Origin: Guillardia theta CCMP2712
Lineage: Eukaryota > Cryptophyceae > Pyrenomonadales > Geminigeraceae
Direction: 5' to 3'
Length of the DNA stretch: 64,000 nt
NCBI RefSeq assembly: GCF_000315625.1
Contig: NW_005434665.1
Location: 617,220-681,219 of the forward strand
In this document: positions 8,879-20,731 of the stretch, piece by piece
Position numbering within the stretch: position 1 is the stretch's first letter
How the letters are laid out: each line of letters opens with the position of its first letter
Made by a program: the position numbers and the translations under genes
Notes under the pieces: model-generated
What the model was told of the DNA's origin: nothing
Databases searched by the model: none
The model's input: only the letters and a program-made list of their open reading frames with translations

Positions 8879-11800
8879 ATGGTAGTGCAGGCGCAGGACG
8901 ATGGCTCAGAGACTTTCCTCAATGAGCTCTTCGTCCATGCTGTGTGGAAGCCGGACATTGACGAGGGCATGGATGGAGAGGATCGAGCACATCCCGATGA
9001 CGTTGCAACCCAGCAGGCAGAGGGTCTACCTTGCAATGAAAAGGAAATCCAGGGATATCAAAGCTTCGCAAGAAGTTTGGTCACGCTTTCTGATAGAGCC
9101 ACAACTCTCCCAGACCCATATTGGTTGTCTACCATCGAAGACGGGAAGTTTTCTTCACAGCTTCGCCTGGGGTACGCGAACGGAGAAGCAGCCGCGCGTA
9201 TGCATGCTCTAGCGCGCAAGGCCTGGAATCTTGAATTGTCACCAACCAAGAAACTTTTAATCATCATTCACGAGATAGGTCTGACCTTGCTGTCGGGTTC
9301 CGATGAATTTTGTCTTCCGAAAGCTGAATGGAGCTCTACGATAGATTATGGCTCCATGTTTTCTGCAGGAAAGTGGCGGCGGGTCGCATGGGAGCAGGAA
9401 GGCAGCTGCATTGCAGTGGCTGAGGTCGATGGAAGCGGACTGATCCTTTCTGTCCCGAATCTTCGGCCGGTAGCTCGGATACCGACTCTCTTGCCGCTCC
9501 CAACGCCAGCAGTTGACATCGCCTTCCTCCGAAGTAGCTGCTTGAGTGAGGGCGACAGCTCTAGCCCTAGCAAGGTCCTCCTCGCCCTCTCATACGACGG
9601 CATGCTCTACTGCCACCCCGCAGCGACCAAGAGCGGGGCGCCGGTCTACCTGCCGGAGCCTCTCGATCTGTCGCCATGGCACACCAACGTCTCCTGTATG
9701 GTGGTCGGGCATGCGCGTCAAATCATTGCGATCGGAGGCTGGAACGCAGAGAAGGCGCAAGGGACATCAAACAGCCCTCCCATCTCGCTATGGGCGGTAG
9801 AAGACAGACCCCCAGTGTTCAAGTGCCTGTTTTCAACTGCTGTTCAGAAGCCCAACAAGGCGTTGAGGATTGTCAATCTGGTGAGAATTCTATTCTGATC
9901 TTGATGCAAGGGGGTCCGAGGACGCTGAGGATGTCTCCTATAGGCGAGGGCTGCGCTGAGAAACGTTGGGAGGCGGGAGCTTGACACGATGGTCTGTGGG
10001 GACCACCTGTGGTTTGAGCTGAATGTTTCAAATCAGGTGATGAAGATGGTTTTCTCCGAGTCAGGAAATCTGTTGGCAGCTCTTGAAGCTTGCGGGGACA
10101 TCACGGTCATCGACTGCGTCTCCTTCGCTGTCAAAGTTCGCTTCACCCAGGACGAGCTCTACAAGCTTTCGCCTGCTGGTAATCCTGTTTCTCTCTTTTG
10201 CCGTCTGTTCTTAGAAGGTAGTCGGAGTGTCTTGAAGGATTGCTCTGCCCTGTCATGACTCCTTGCTTTCACGTTGCTCACCTCCCTCCCGAACGCTAGT
10301 TCTCCTCTCTTCATTTCGATGCTCGCCCGGCCTCTTGGCGAGGTTTAGTCCGATGAGGATGGTTGACGGGCATGTTCTACAGGTCCTCTGTGCGATCAGC
10401 TGGGTGAGAGGAAGCAGAGCTCGTTCCTCTCAGCGTGTGGAGACATCTCATGGTGGGACGAGACATCCTTGGTAATCAGTCGACGAGATGGCAAAGTTGT
10501 GGTTGTCCCGATCCGCAAGCACTCGAAAGATCATCTCGAGCTGGGTGAGTTCCATATCAACCCGAGCATCACAAGTGCGATCTCAGAGAAGGAAGGAGGT
10601 CTGTTCGTTCTCGAATGCTGCAGAACAGTCAACGAAGAAGATTCGTTCCGTGGTGAGACCGTTGGCGATGCCTTCGGGTCGACGAACATTCCCTGGTACA
10701 GGAGGCTCCTGGGTACTTCGTTCTCAAGGAGAGGGGAGGAAAGCGTCATAGAAAATCAGCGCTTCTTGCGGAAGTATCGACTCATCTCGATATGTAAGAG
10801 CACGGTAGGACGAGTTGTACAGAGGAAGATTGACATGAAGGACTATGAAGCGGCTCTCAAGGTCGCGGACAAGTACAACCTTCCGGGGGATCCGATCTAC
10901 AAGAGCCAGTGGCTGCATGCCAAGGTCTCCGAAGAGTCGGTCGACAGGTATCTGCGCAATGTCTCAGATCTGCAGTGGGTGCTGGATCAATGCTTCAAAC
11001 GACACTGCCAGACCTGCGGTGAAGCGAAAGTCCTCGCCAAGTACGGGTACGATCGCTGTCTGCAGTATCTCCAAGACTTCTCCGCCATGGATGACACGGC
11101 GGACAAACCTCTGATAGAGAAGTCGAAGTTGCTGTTCGAGCAGAGGATGGTGTGGCTGGAGATATTTCAGTCGATCTATCCCGGAGACTCTCTGAACGAG
11201 ACGCGGCTGAGATGGTTCAGCGAGCAAGGGCCGAGCAACGTCGTCATCCTGCTGGCGATGGACGAAGAGTGCGAGGCTCTGTCGGTCGTCTACGACAGGT
11301 TCCGCTCTTCCCTGGACACTCGACTCTTCACCATCCTCAGTTACCTCCCCGAGACCTGCCGGCCAAAGAAGTTTGACAAGCTGATCCCGGACCTCCGCAC
11401 GATGGCGGAGGATGCGGAGGAGGAGCGTCATCAAGTGACGGTGGATGAGATGATAGACTGGTGCAAGTCGAGGGTCGTGCAGATAGAGCAGAGGACAGGG
11501 CTGGTCGACGTGGCGCTGGAGCTGTTGGAGTCTGTAACAAGGAAAATCCCCCCGGGCACGGCGAGGCTACCTGAGCTCCAGCAGCTCTCAAGCTCGTTCA
11601 ATCATCTCTTCACCCTCGTGTACGAGTGCGGCATCGACGTGCAGCTGTGCGAGTGGGAGAAGCTCGATGCCATGGGGAGGCTGCGCATGTTTGTCAAGAA
11701 CAGCAGCAGGGAAACGTTCGTGGCAGACCTCAGGGACCTTGCTGGGCCCTTCCTGGTCTCCCTCGGGGAGGAGGCGGGGGAGAAGCTCTTGCACGACTTC

Positions 11801-14800
11801 CTGGTAGAGCTCGCGAAGGAGAGGATCGACTGGTGTGCCAAAGTCTTCCAGCGGTCGACCATCGAGGAGCCCCTCTACACGCTGAGCTGCGGGGCCACGG
11901 GACGAGACTGGAGCAGCGTCCGCCCAATCTCCTTTGCCTCCTGGTCAAGAAAGCCTCCTGACGTGCTGAGGGGAAGAATGAAGGAGGAGATTCTGATCGC
12001 CGAGTACGAGACGGACATCCCTGTGCGGGAACAGGCTGTCCTGTGGGCTGGGATGGCAGCTGGCGAGGCGTCCCAGGCGCTCCTCGTCCTCTGCAGCAGC
12101 AGCTCGTCGGTGGATGCTGTCTGCAACCTCACCCAGGAGGGTCGAAAATCTGCGGGTGTCGGGGGAGACAAGCAGGAGGCAGCAGGTCTGGGGGATGCCG
12201 GGGACAAGAAGGAGCTTCCTCTCGGTCCTCTCCCAAGCATTTCCGTCTTCGCCGTCCTCTCCGGTCAGCATAGCATGAGCACGTGGGGGCGGATCACCAA
12301 GAACCGCATCCTGCATGACCCCATGGCGATGATCGACGTGGCCCTCCGCTGCGTGTACGCGTCCAGCAGCGAGAACGAGGACTTCCTCCAAGCTGCGAGT
12401 GACATCTACTGCTCCCTGCCCAAGAGAGACGCTGCGGCTCTGAGCGGCGTGAAGCACCAGGCGCGATACCTGGAGCTGCAGGACAAGGCAGACGAGCTCG
12501 ATCGTCACATCACAGCCATGGAAGTCTTGCAAAGCTACGGGATCAGCAAGCCGATCGCCTTCTTCCAAGACTGCAGGAGAGACGCAGAGGTCTGCTACGG
12601 CACCATCCGATCCATGTGCCGCTACCAGGTGAGGCAGGAAGCAAGGAACCAGTCGGCCTTCCGCCACCTGCAGAAGGATCTCTTCGGCAGTCGGGATGCG
12701 GGAGATGAATTCCAGGGTCTCGTCTCGCTGGTTTTCGACTTCCTGGACGTGGAGCGCTGCCGCCTGATCTTCATGGAGGCACTTCTCGACGCCAACATGT
12801 TCTCCTTGGCCTACGAGGTCATGCAGGGCTCCATCAGCTCCATCTCGTCGCAGGGCAGCGACCAGCTGGTGTCGGGCTACGTCTCCTTGATCCTCAAGGT
12901 CTCCCGCGAGAACTTCGACTCTGCCTCCTGCTGTCGAGACGCGGCCTGGCAGAACGCCAAGACTTGTCTGGATCTCATCTCCGTGCTGAGGGAGGGCGTG
13001 AAGTCTGCCCGCGGTGACGAGGAGGAGCAGGAGGAGGGAGCAGGAGGGGAGAGCAATGATCCCTTCCAAGAGGTGAAGAAGGAGCTGGAGCTGATCGAGG
13101 CCGTCGAGATCCTCGACGAGCTCAAGCTTGAGCCTCTTCCTGTTCAGATCCGCAAGCACAAGGACCCGGTCGCCATCGTCCGCCGCCTCATCACGGAGGC
13201 TCCGGGGGTCCTCGTGAACGGGGAGGAGATTCTGCGATTCGGGGTGCTGCTGGGCCTCAGTTCCAAGGAAGCTCAGCTGGAAATCATGGAGATGATCAGC
13301 CGAGCGAGCGTGGATCAAGTGAAGCAGAACACGAGCCTGAGCAAGGTGGAAAAGAGCTCCTTCCTCGAGAACGCAGTCCGGTACATCCACCTGCTTGTCG
13401 AGGCTGGGAAAGCTTCTGCCTGGGACCTCTGCGTGAGTCTGGTGGAGACGGAGGACACGGTCATGGACGGTGAGGTCAAGTCGAAGCTGCTGGCGTTTGC
13501 GATGGCTCACTGCAAGGCGGAGAGCTTCGCTGGGATCATGGAGAAGTGGAGAGCGAGCAAGGCGGAGGTGCAGGCGGAGATGGATGAGAAGCTCATGGCA
13601 CGATGGACCAGCAAGGAGTCGCTGGAGGAAGGGATCCTAGCGAGAGTCCCCCCCTCCCCTGTGATGAAACACCCCTTCTATTTCTCGTTGCTTCCAGGAG
13701 CCCCGACCAGCAGCAAGATCGACCGATACTCCTTCTCCTACCATGACGAAGACGATATCTTCTCCAGAGCAGTCGAGGAGAGCCTCAACGAAGCGGCCCG
13801 GGTCCTCATCAAGTTGCGGACCAAGGGAGGAGGAGCACAGCAGGAGGAGGGGGCGGACGTCTTCTTTCAGCTCTTGGCCTTGGCCACATCTCACTCGGAT
13901 CTACAGCTCTTTGAGGGGGCCCTGCTCTCCCTCTCCCCTCGTCGCCTTGTGCGCTGCTTCGACCAGCACCTGCACCTGCAGTACAAGTCTCAGGTCGCCC
14001 AGGGGAAGGATGGGAGGAAGTTACTCGATACGGCCATCGTCCTGTGCCACATTGCTCGCAAGATCTCAGACAGGTCGAGCAAGCTCTGTGATGCGAAGCA
14101 CCCGGTCCCCTCGCTTCTCGACCCCCTCGCTCCTCCTCCTCCCCACGATGAGGGCGGGCCCGCCAACGGATTCGAGGGGATGTCGTTAACGCAAGGGAGG
14201 GAAACGATCGAGTCTCTGCGTGATGGGGGGGATGGAGAGGCGAAATCATGGGCTGTCTTGTCATCCTGGTACAGCACCCTCAGCAAGGTTCTTGTCAAGT
14301 TCGGAGACCCGCAAGTCTTGTGGCTGACGCTTCTCATCTGTAACCCTTCCCTCGAGCCCCTGCCACTGGTGAGGAAAGAGATCACCCAGGACAACCTGAG
14401 CAGGCACGTGAAGTGCTTGCAGGCGATCCAGCCAACTTGGCAACCCCCGTCGTCTTCGTCTCCTCCTCTTCCTCCCCTGGGCCCTGCCGACTTTGACGCC
14501 ATCCTCGACGCTCGAGAAGCGATGCACTCGTTCACCTCGCACGGTCTCAACTCGGACAACCTAAGCATCTTCCTCGGCAGCAGGTCTCCCTTCCAACTCT
14601 GCAAGCTCGTCAAGGAAATCCTTGCGAGCTGCCCGCGAGAAGATCAGCCGCACGACCTGCTCGTCAAGGTTCTCGACGCTGTGCATCCTGACCCATGCTC
14701 GGACGCCCATGAGCGAGACTGGGTGAGGTCGGAGCTGCACAAGTTGAGGCTCGATATCGATGAACAAGCGACCAGCAGCTTGATGGAACATTACAACAAA

Positions 14801-16013
14801 ATAGTGTTCGCTCTTGCCGAGTCTGGGGTCGCAACCACAAACCTTCCCCCGATGGCTGCGGAAGAAGAAGGATTTTGTCGGGGGGTTTGTGACGTGATTC
14901 AGCAAGTCAAGGAGGAGGAGCAGCTTTACCTCGTTGCTCAGGTCTTCTACTCGTCCCTTCACTTCTTCTTATCTGACACCTTATCTTGCTCCTCTCAGCT
15001 TCTTTGTCTTCGGGACTCCAGCCTCTCCCTCTGTCTCTTCGCCTTGAGCACAGGGAAGATCGGGAGGGCCCCCGCAGGTGGTGACCTTGCGGCTTCACGA
15101 GCTGGCTCGCTAGTTGGGGCCGAGCTGGGGGATTTGCCGGCATGCGGGCCGAACCTTTCCAAGAGCTGGGCGCTGCTTGTGAGTGAAGCAGAGGTGAGAA
15201 CGAGCTCGTGACTTGCCGTTGCAGGTGAGAAGATCGATCGAGCTCGGCCTGCCCAACTGCTGTTTGAGTTTGCGGTGTGGCCCAGCTCGGTACGGCCTGT
15301 CGAAGGAGGAGGAGTCGGAGCTCCAGGCGTTGGCGAGGAGCAGGTCTCGGGTGCTCGGGTTTCACTTCGCCGTCCTCTCCCCGAGAGGATCGATGCGGTC
15401 ACTCGGCCTCAGTCAGATGGCGCAGGTGGAGAGCTCGAGCGATCCCATCCCTTGTCTGACGTCCTTGCAGGAGGAGGGAGGTGTGGACGGGGAGAATGCC
15501 GACCTCGAGTGGCTGCTGGAGAGCTGCATGAGATGCGGCAGCTTCGCACAGATCGAAGCCTCCCACTTGTTCCGGTCTCACATGTCCCAGCACATGTTTC
15601 GAGTGTTCCCGGTTCCTACACGTGAAGAGGAGGAAGCAGAGGTATCAGCTCGCAGCCCTTACTTGGTCATGGATGCTGCCTCTGGGCTCTTGCAAGCCGT
15701 CGTCCCCCGGAGGCAGGAGATCCTCGTCTTGGCAGTGTTGGACCTCTGGCAAGCAGGAGAAGTTGTCGCAGCAGCCAAGCTCGTCTGCCGGTACACCAGG
15801 ACACACAGAGTCTTCCACTCTGACTCAACGGCCCTCATGGTCATGAAGGTGAGATGTTGGCTCGGAGAGTCTGGGACGATGACTAGGTGACAGGTTTTCC
15901 TCTCCCGTATCGCTCAGGCGGGCGACCAGGGCAGGTCAAGTTCGTCCGCCTCGTACAGCCCAGGGCTCAAGGAGCGATGCGCCGAGATGCTCAAGGAACT
16001 CGAGACAGTCTGA
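8879..16013 (+). CDS. NBAS: NBAS/Sec39-like protein (Golgi-to-ER tethering, NRZ/Dsl1 complex)
   Basis: Model: 8879-9880, 9944-10178, 10383-14941, 15078-15112, 15166-15193, 15225-15848, 15918-16013; all phases close, about 2192 residues against 2371 in human NBAS. The N-terminal 400 residues form a WD40-like propeller (ACGDISWWDETSLVIS). After it comes the characteristic NBAS block, residues about 500-620: KYRLISICKSTVGRVVQRKID, then EAALKVADKYNL and a WVLDQC helix. The rest is the long alpha-solenoid of the Sec39 domain. NBAS acts with ZW10 and RINT1 in retrograde Golgi-ER vesicle tethering and, in animals, in NMD. The 4.56-kb third exon is uninterrupted, whereas introns are 31-204 nt and confined to the ends. 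The 15424-15471 segment could be an in-frame 48-nt intron. Assignment is from remembered family features. Confidence 0.85.
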
Positions 16014-16221
16014 GAGTTTCTTTCCTCTTACGAAATCCCTTACTTGTCATCAGAAACATCCCTTGACTACATGTCCCCCCTTCTCTCCTCCCCTCGTCCC
16101 CGAGCTTTCTTGAGGCTACTCAGAAGATATCGGGTCTCAAACACACAACATCACATCATCGAACAGATTGTATTACAACACGTTTGGAGCCGCTAGTTGA
16201 TCTCTACGCCTATCTGCGGGT

Positions 16222-17205
16222 TTAATGGAAGGGGATGTGGGTGTCCTGGCCGGTGATGTTGTGGACAGCAGGGTTGATCACATGATCTCCCTGGGACCAG
16301 AGCCATCCGGAGTTGTGGAGGCCGAGGATGGGCTTCTTGGAAGCAGAAGGACCCTTGATGGTGTCGTTTTCAGCAGCGTTCCAGAGCTAGAGAACTGAGC
16401 GTCAGTTGAAAACATGGGGGGGAGACAAGGGAAAAACAAGATCTTCGTGCAATGAGGAGCATCATCATGGTATTTTGAGAGAAGAGTGAGAGATTTCGAT
16501 GATGAAGCATGGCAGTACAGCAACCAAACCGAGACCACACAAACAATCCAGAAATCAGAGACTTGGTTTCCAGTGAGATCGAGCAAAGAGAACATATGAG
16601 GGATTACGAGGAAAGCACAGGTGATAGGAGGGAACAGAACCACAATGATACAAATAAAAGATCTGCACCACTAATCTATCGCATGAACAAGTTTTAAACC
16701 AGCAAGCTCTGGCAGGTTGACGTTCGTAAAGGGTGACGAAGGGATACATGAAATGATGTAAACATGAAGGGCAGATATTGAGACCATCGTAGAGGAACAT
16801 CCAAGGAGAGGCCAACAGAAGAAAGCAAAGCATACGAACAACGACTAGTGCGGAGGGTTGAGTGCAACATAGAAGATTATCAATCGGTCGAGAAGAACAA
16901 TAGAGGCAGTGCAGGAATGATAAAGGAAGAGATGGTTGTGAGGTTAGGATCATACGGGGCGAGAAGATACTCCATCAAGTCAGTTTGAAGAAGAGGTAAA
17001 CACATCGAACCACGAAGGCGGAAAGTTTCAGGTGAAGCAACAGGCACAAGACGGGAGGACCAGGATGAGAGAACAGGGGATGAACAGGGAGCAGGGGATG
17101 AACAGGGAGCAGGAGAGGGAGAGGAGGAGGAACGGAGAGGAATGGGGTCAGGAGGAGGAGCCGGTGAGGGAGCTGACGCAGCGGCCGCTGTACCTGAGCG
17201 AGCAT
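16222..17205 (-). CDS. Possible tiny protein, last exon well supported
   Basis: The exon 16222-16386 follows a good acceptor (TTCTCTAG) and encodes 54 residues plus stop, rich in Trp, His, Asn and Gly (LGLHNSGWLWSQGDH, ending DTHIPFH). Codon use and composition look like a genuine protein. A 12-nt first exon MLAQ (17194-17205, donor GTACAG) would join in phase across an 807-nt intron to give 59 residues, but other exons in between cannot be excluded. No signal, no known motif. It is convergent with NBAS, 208 bp away. It could be a small mitochondrial or respiratory subunit, but nothing proves that. Confidence 0.4.
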
Positions 17206-17209
17206 AGTG

Positions 17210-17480
17210 GATCTTGAGAGGAGCTTTGCGTGAAGGGGCGCCTTTTAAAAATATGTAATTTTTTAAAAAGTAACAAAAATATTGTAAAAAATGAAATTGT
17301 ACCGTTTGCCGGACATATTTTACAAGTGGATTCACTACTTTGACTCTTCATTTGTACCAAGATAAATACATTATGTAGTTGAATTCCTCTCTGCTAATTA
17401 CTTCTTTTGTATAAGATTATATACATATATATCTTTTACAAGGCGCTTACACCCGTCCGTAGAGCCTGCTCCTGCTCCTA

Positions 17481-17543
<63 letters not shown>

Positions 17544-18095
17544 GTCATTTCCGATCTTGTGTGCACTCAGGCTGTACTTGAAGAAGGGAATTGACTGAGG
17601 GTCTAATGCTGAAGTAATTCATTCTTGCTTGTCATTGCATGCTCTGTGATTCTTTGCCGTGCTGCTGTTCCGAGTCAGTCTTCTGATGCTCTCATTTAAT
17701 GGTTTCTGGATGGTTTTACAAGATGGAGAGGAAAGGTAGAAATGCAAAGATACGACGAGGACTGATGAAGTGAAGCATTCGCTCTAAGCAGCAATGGAGC
17801 TGCCTGTCACGTTGGGCAACGTCACATGTCGTGCTCTTGCCAGGGATATTAACCTGAGATCACGTGGATGGCCTCGACATCGTATCCGAGGGCTGCCACA
17901 TTCGAAGGTTCATCGCCGAAGAACTGAACTCCACAACTGCGAGAGAAGTGAGGACGAGTAAGATAACAAGGTGTTGTCGTGTTGCCAAAGCTCAAGGAGC
18001 GGGAGGGGGAGCGGGAGCGGGAGGAGCGGGAGCAGGAGCAGGGGGAGGAGGAATCAGAGCAGGGGGGCACAGAAGGGAGGAGCAGGAGGAGCGGG
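17210..18095. other. Intergenic stretch between small gene and WDR54-like gene
   Basis: Holds an AT-rich block (17240-17450), the CTCCTG hexanucleotide tract (17463-17543) and a GGAGCGGGAG purine tract near 18000-18060. No reading frame has protein-like composition outside the repeats. Confidence 0.5.
17463..17543. repeat. CTCCTG hexanucleotide microsatellite
   Basis: About thirteen near-perfect copies of the hexamer CTCCTG/TGCTCC in non-coding DNA. The same hexamer recurs at 20050-20125, where it can encode an (Glu-Gln)n tract on the minus strand. Confidence 0.95.
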
Positions 18096-18098
18096 CAG

Positions 18099-20076
18099 TC
18101 ACATCATCAAGTCCTTGACAGAGATCGATTTGATCGCCTCGATCTCCTTCGAGTCCAGACCCTCCAAGTTCCTGTCATCACTCTTCAGCCTGTTCCCTCA
18201 CCGACTGCCTCGAGGACGCACCAGATGTTGATGTAGGTATCCTCCGAGACAGAGGCCACCAAGTCTCTCGTCGGGTGCCTGTCAAACTTCAGACCCCAGC
18301 AGGCCCGACCATGCAGTGCAGCGGCACATGCAGATCGCCGTGATGCTCCTGGTGTGAGCGGAGATTTCGCACGTAAGGGCCTCGGACCTTACCAACACTG
18401 GTAAGAGGAAGCGGGGGGGATCAATCAAGAATCACGTTTGGCTGAAGATCAAAATTTTCCCCAACATCGTTGACGCGATGACCTTGCAGCAGCAGCAGTC
18501 AGCAGTTTCTTAGAGAGGAGCAGGAGAGGGTGAGGATATCACAAGGTCGTTCCGCATGCATACAGCTGTCAAGCTCTCCCCAACGGCCTTGAACTGGCGG
18601 AAGTATCCGTCAGAAATCATAGCAAGGTGCTTCTTCCAACAAACCGAAAGAATCGGAATCAGAGGAGCAACGCTCCATACGGATATGTTCCCAGCTTCAT
18701 CAGCCACCTGTGGCGACACAGTCACCTGCCCGGCTTCCTCTCACCGAGTTCATACCGCGAATCTGCACCCCTCCACCGTCAAGTCTCCCTCCTTGCCATT
18801 GGTTGCGATGTCTTCAAGAGGCGAGATCAACGAGATGTGCTTGTTTGACTGGAGACTCACCAGCTATTGGATCCTTGTGGACTTCCTCTTGCACCTTCCA
18901 GCAACCTTGTCACACTCGCTGCGTGTCGTCACACAATCCTTTACATTCTCGTGAAGAAATGAAACCCCTTCTTTCACAAAGACCTAGACAAGAAAGCGAA
19001 ATCAAAGACGCAGACTAGATGGTGATGTGAAACAATCTTACGTGCAAATTTCCAAAGTTTGTCCCAACTATGAGGGAGTAGCCTTGGCTCGTTTTCACTT
19101 GACCAGGAGTCAGGTGCTGCAAGAAACTCGCACATCACAGCACACCGATCTCAATCCCCTTAGCATAGTTTTGTCTGTCGACCTGCATTTCTTGCCTCAT
19201 GGGCAGCTGCGGGGATCATTACTCTTCCACCATCGCCACCAATCAACAACAACCGTGTACGTCGTTATCAGCCTTAAGGTCTCTGCATCCCAAATCTTCA
19301 CCACCCCGCCGATGGTGCCCGCTACTATCTGAACGGACGTCAACGACAATCGTCCAGGGAGTGAAGGATCACAATGGTGAGGTCCCCGGCGGCAAGGACC
19401 TTCACTTGCATTATCGTCGATTCGCCATCGCAGTGCCTTGGAAGAACGACGGGAAAGTGTCAGAGCAAGGACGAGAAGCAGCATCGCATACCTGCATTCC
19501 AAGGATTCAACCTTGTGGTTTGACATGTCGACAGTTATGACGTCGTTCAGGTGCGGGAAGGCAGCAATCTGCCAGCGTCATCAGCACGTGCAGTCGACTT
19601 GGTGTCGCTCTACCGTCCCATGTATAGACAAGGCAGAATTGACCAGAGAGGGAGTGACGTGAGAGGAGCCGATTCGATTCAGTTTCACCTTCTCAACCTG
19701 CACGGAGTAGCATAAGCAATGTCGACGTTGATCCCCCCCCCCCACCCTCCTCCTCCTCCTCCTCCTCCTCCTCCTCCTCCTCCTCCTCTGCCTCCTCTTC
19801 CTCCTCCTCTTCTTCCTCCTCCTCCTTGCCTCTTCCTCCTGCTTGCCTCCTCCTCTTTCTACGTGTCCTGAATCTTTTCTCCTCGTCTTCTTGCTCATTC
19901 TCCTGATCCTTCTATACCACTACCCTGATCTCTCAGCGTCATCAGCACTTCTTCCTCATGTCTTCATCACACTGCATCCTGTGGATCCCTCGTAATCTCA
20001 AACCCCACAGATGCTCCTTCCCAAACCTCACGATCCTCCTCTCATACCATTCCTCCTGCTCCTGCTCCTGCTCCTG

Positions 20077-20108
<32 letters not shown>

Positions 20109-20235
20109 CCTGCTCCTCCTGCTCCATCACCTTCTCCCCTTCCCCAACGCCACCTTCCCCCCCTTCCATCTCAGCTCCCCCGTCTTTTCCCCTTGCCTCC
20201 CCTCTCGCTGTTTCACATCTCACCAGGTCCGCCAT
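18099..20235 (-). CDS. WDR54: WDR54-like WD40-repeat protein
   Basis: Fourteen consecutive exons join in phase: 19492-19568, 19373-19436, 19261-19328, 19146-19182, 19042-19116, 18945-18983, 18861-18894, 18756-18811, 18645-18707, 18543-18593, 18436-18482, 18328-18387, 18222-18278, 18099-18189 (272 codons plus stop). The spliced product shows blade after blade: TIIVAGTIGGVVKIWDAETL, YSLIVGTNFGNLHVF, VADEAGNISVW, then ISAHTRSITAICM and LVASVSEDTYINIW, matching the order and wording of WDR54 (INAHARAICAL, SAGEDTFVHIW). WDR54 is a small WD40 protein linked to cilia and membrane signalling in animals; role here unknown. A frame at 20235-19942 (MADLVRC, poly-EQ, EWYERRIVRFGKEHLWG) may be the N-terminal exon, but the joins between 19942 and 19568 are unsolved. 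Introns are 29-78 nt. Confidence 0.75.
19736..19860. repeat. CCT/CTC trinucleotide tract
   Basis: A run of C (19733-19742) leads into at least 15 CCT/CTC units and further impure CTC/TTC units. On the minus strand it reads GAG/AGG and yields poly-Arg or poly-Glu depending on frame. Whether it lies in an exon or intron of the WDR54-like gene is undecided. Confidence 0.9.
20047..20125. repeat. CTCCTG tract encoding Glu-Gln repeats on the minus strand
   Basis: About twelve CTCCTG/CTGCTC units. On the minus strand, in frame with an ATG at 20235, they read CAG-GAG and give a run of alternating Gln and Glu between a GEGEKVMEQ segment and a protein-like EWYERRIVRF segment. It therefore may be a coding, length-variable tract. 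Confidence 0.85.
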
Positions 20236-20731
20236 GCTGAATTATGCTGTAGGTGGGGTGCTTTCAACCCTAATCATAGGTAGGGTGGGTAGTTGGGGGA
20301 CTGACCTGTCGCAATTTCTTGCTAGACCCGCTCGTCACTCCCTCCTCCCTCCTCCCTCATCACTACTCCTCCCTAATCCTCCCGTCTCTCCTCCCTCCTC
20401 CTTCCTTCCTCCTCCTGCCTGCTCCCCTCCTCCCTCCTCACTGCGCCTCGCTCCTCCCCTAGTCGCTCGTCTCTACATCATTCGTGAAGCAAGTCAAAGA
20501 TTGATCGAGGTAGGGACAACGAGAGGGAATTGGAGGATGAACGGCGTTGGAAGTGTATGAGTAAAGAGAAGTGAAAAGAGCATAAAGAGGCGATGCGAGG
20601 GAGGAGATGTACTCAATGCGAGGGAGGAGATGTACTTAATATCTTCCTTTCCCTCTCAACGCAGGTCTCGTCTCTGACCAGGAGCATGCATCTAGTCGAC
20701 CAATACTTTACTACATCACATCTGCATCACA
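20236..20731. other. Intergenic spacer downstream of dynein
   Basis: Contains CATAGGTAGGGTGGGTAG near 20272-20290 (a motif shared with other spacers), a CCTCCT-rich tract (20335-20460) and a short direct duplication of a GCGAGGGAGGAGATGTACT block near 20596-20635. No gene seen. Confidence 0.5.

Noticed and set aside
10469-10471. Apparent gene start at a TTG codon
   Set aside because: It is an internal position of NBAS exon 3. The frame continues upstream to the acceptor at 10382 (CDQLGERK, then ACGDISWWD).
11945-13510. 521-aa antisense frame inside NBAS
   Set aside because: It is the mirror of a GC-rich, strongly biased coding strand; the plus strand matches NBAS and the antisense product has no motif.
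18099-19568. WDR54-like locus as a frameshifted pseudogene
   Set aside because: My first reading needed several frameshifts, but all disappear when 29-60-nt GT-AG introns are removed; 14 exons then close in phase.
19581-19898. Poly-Arg frame on the minus strand
   Set aside because: It is an artefact of the CCT tract read as AGG.
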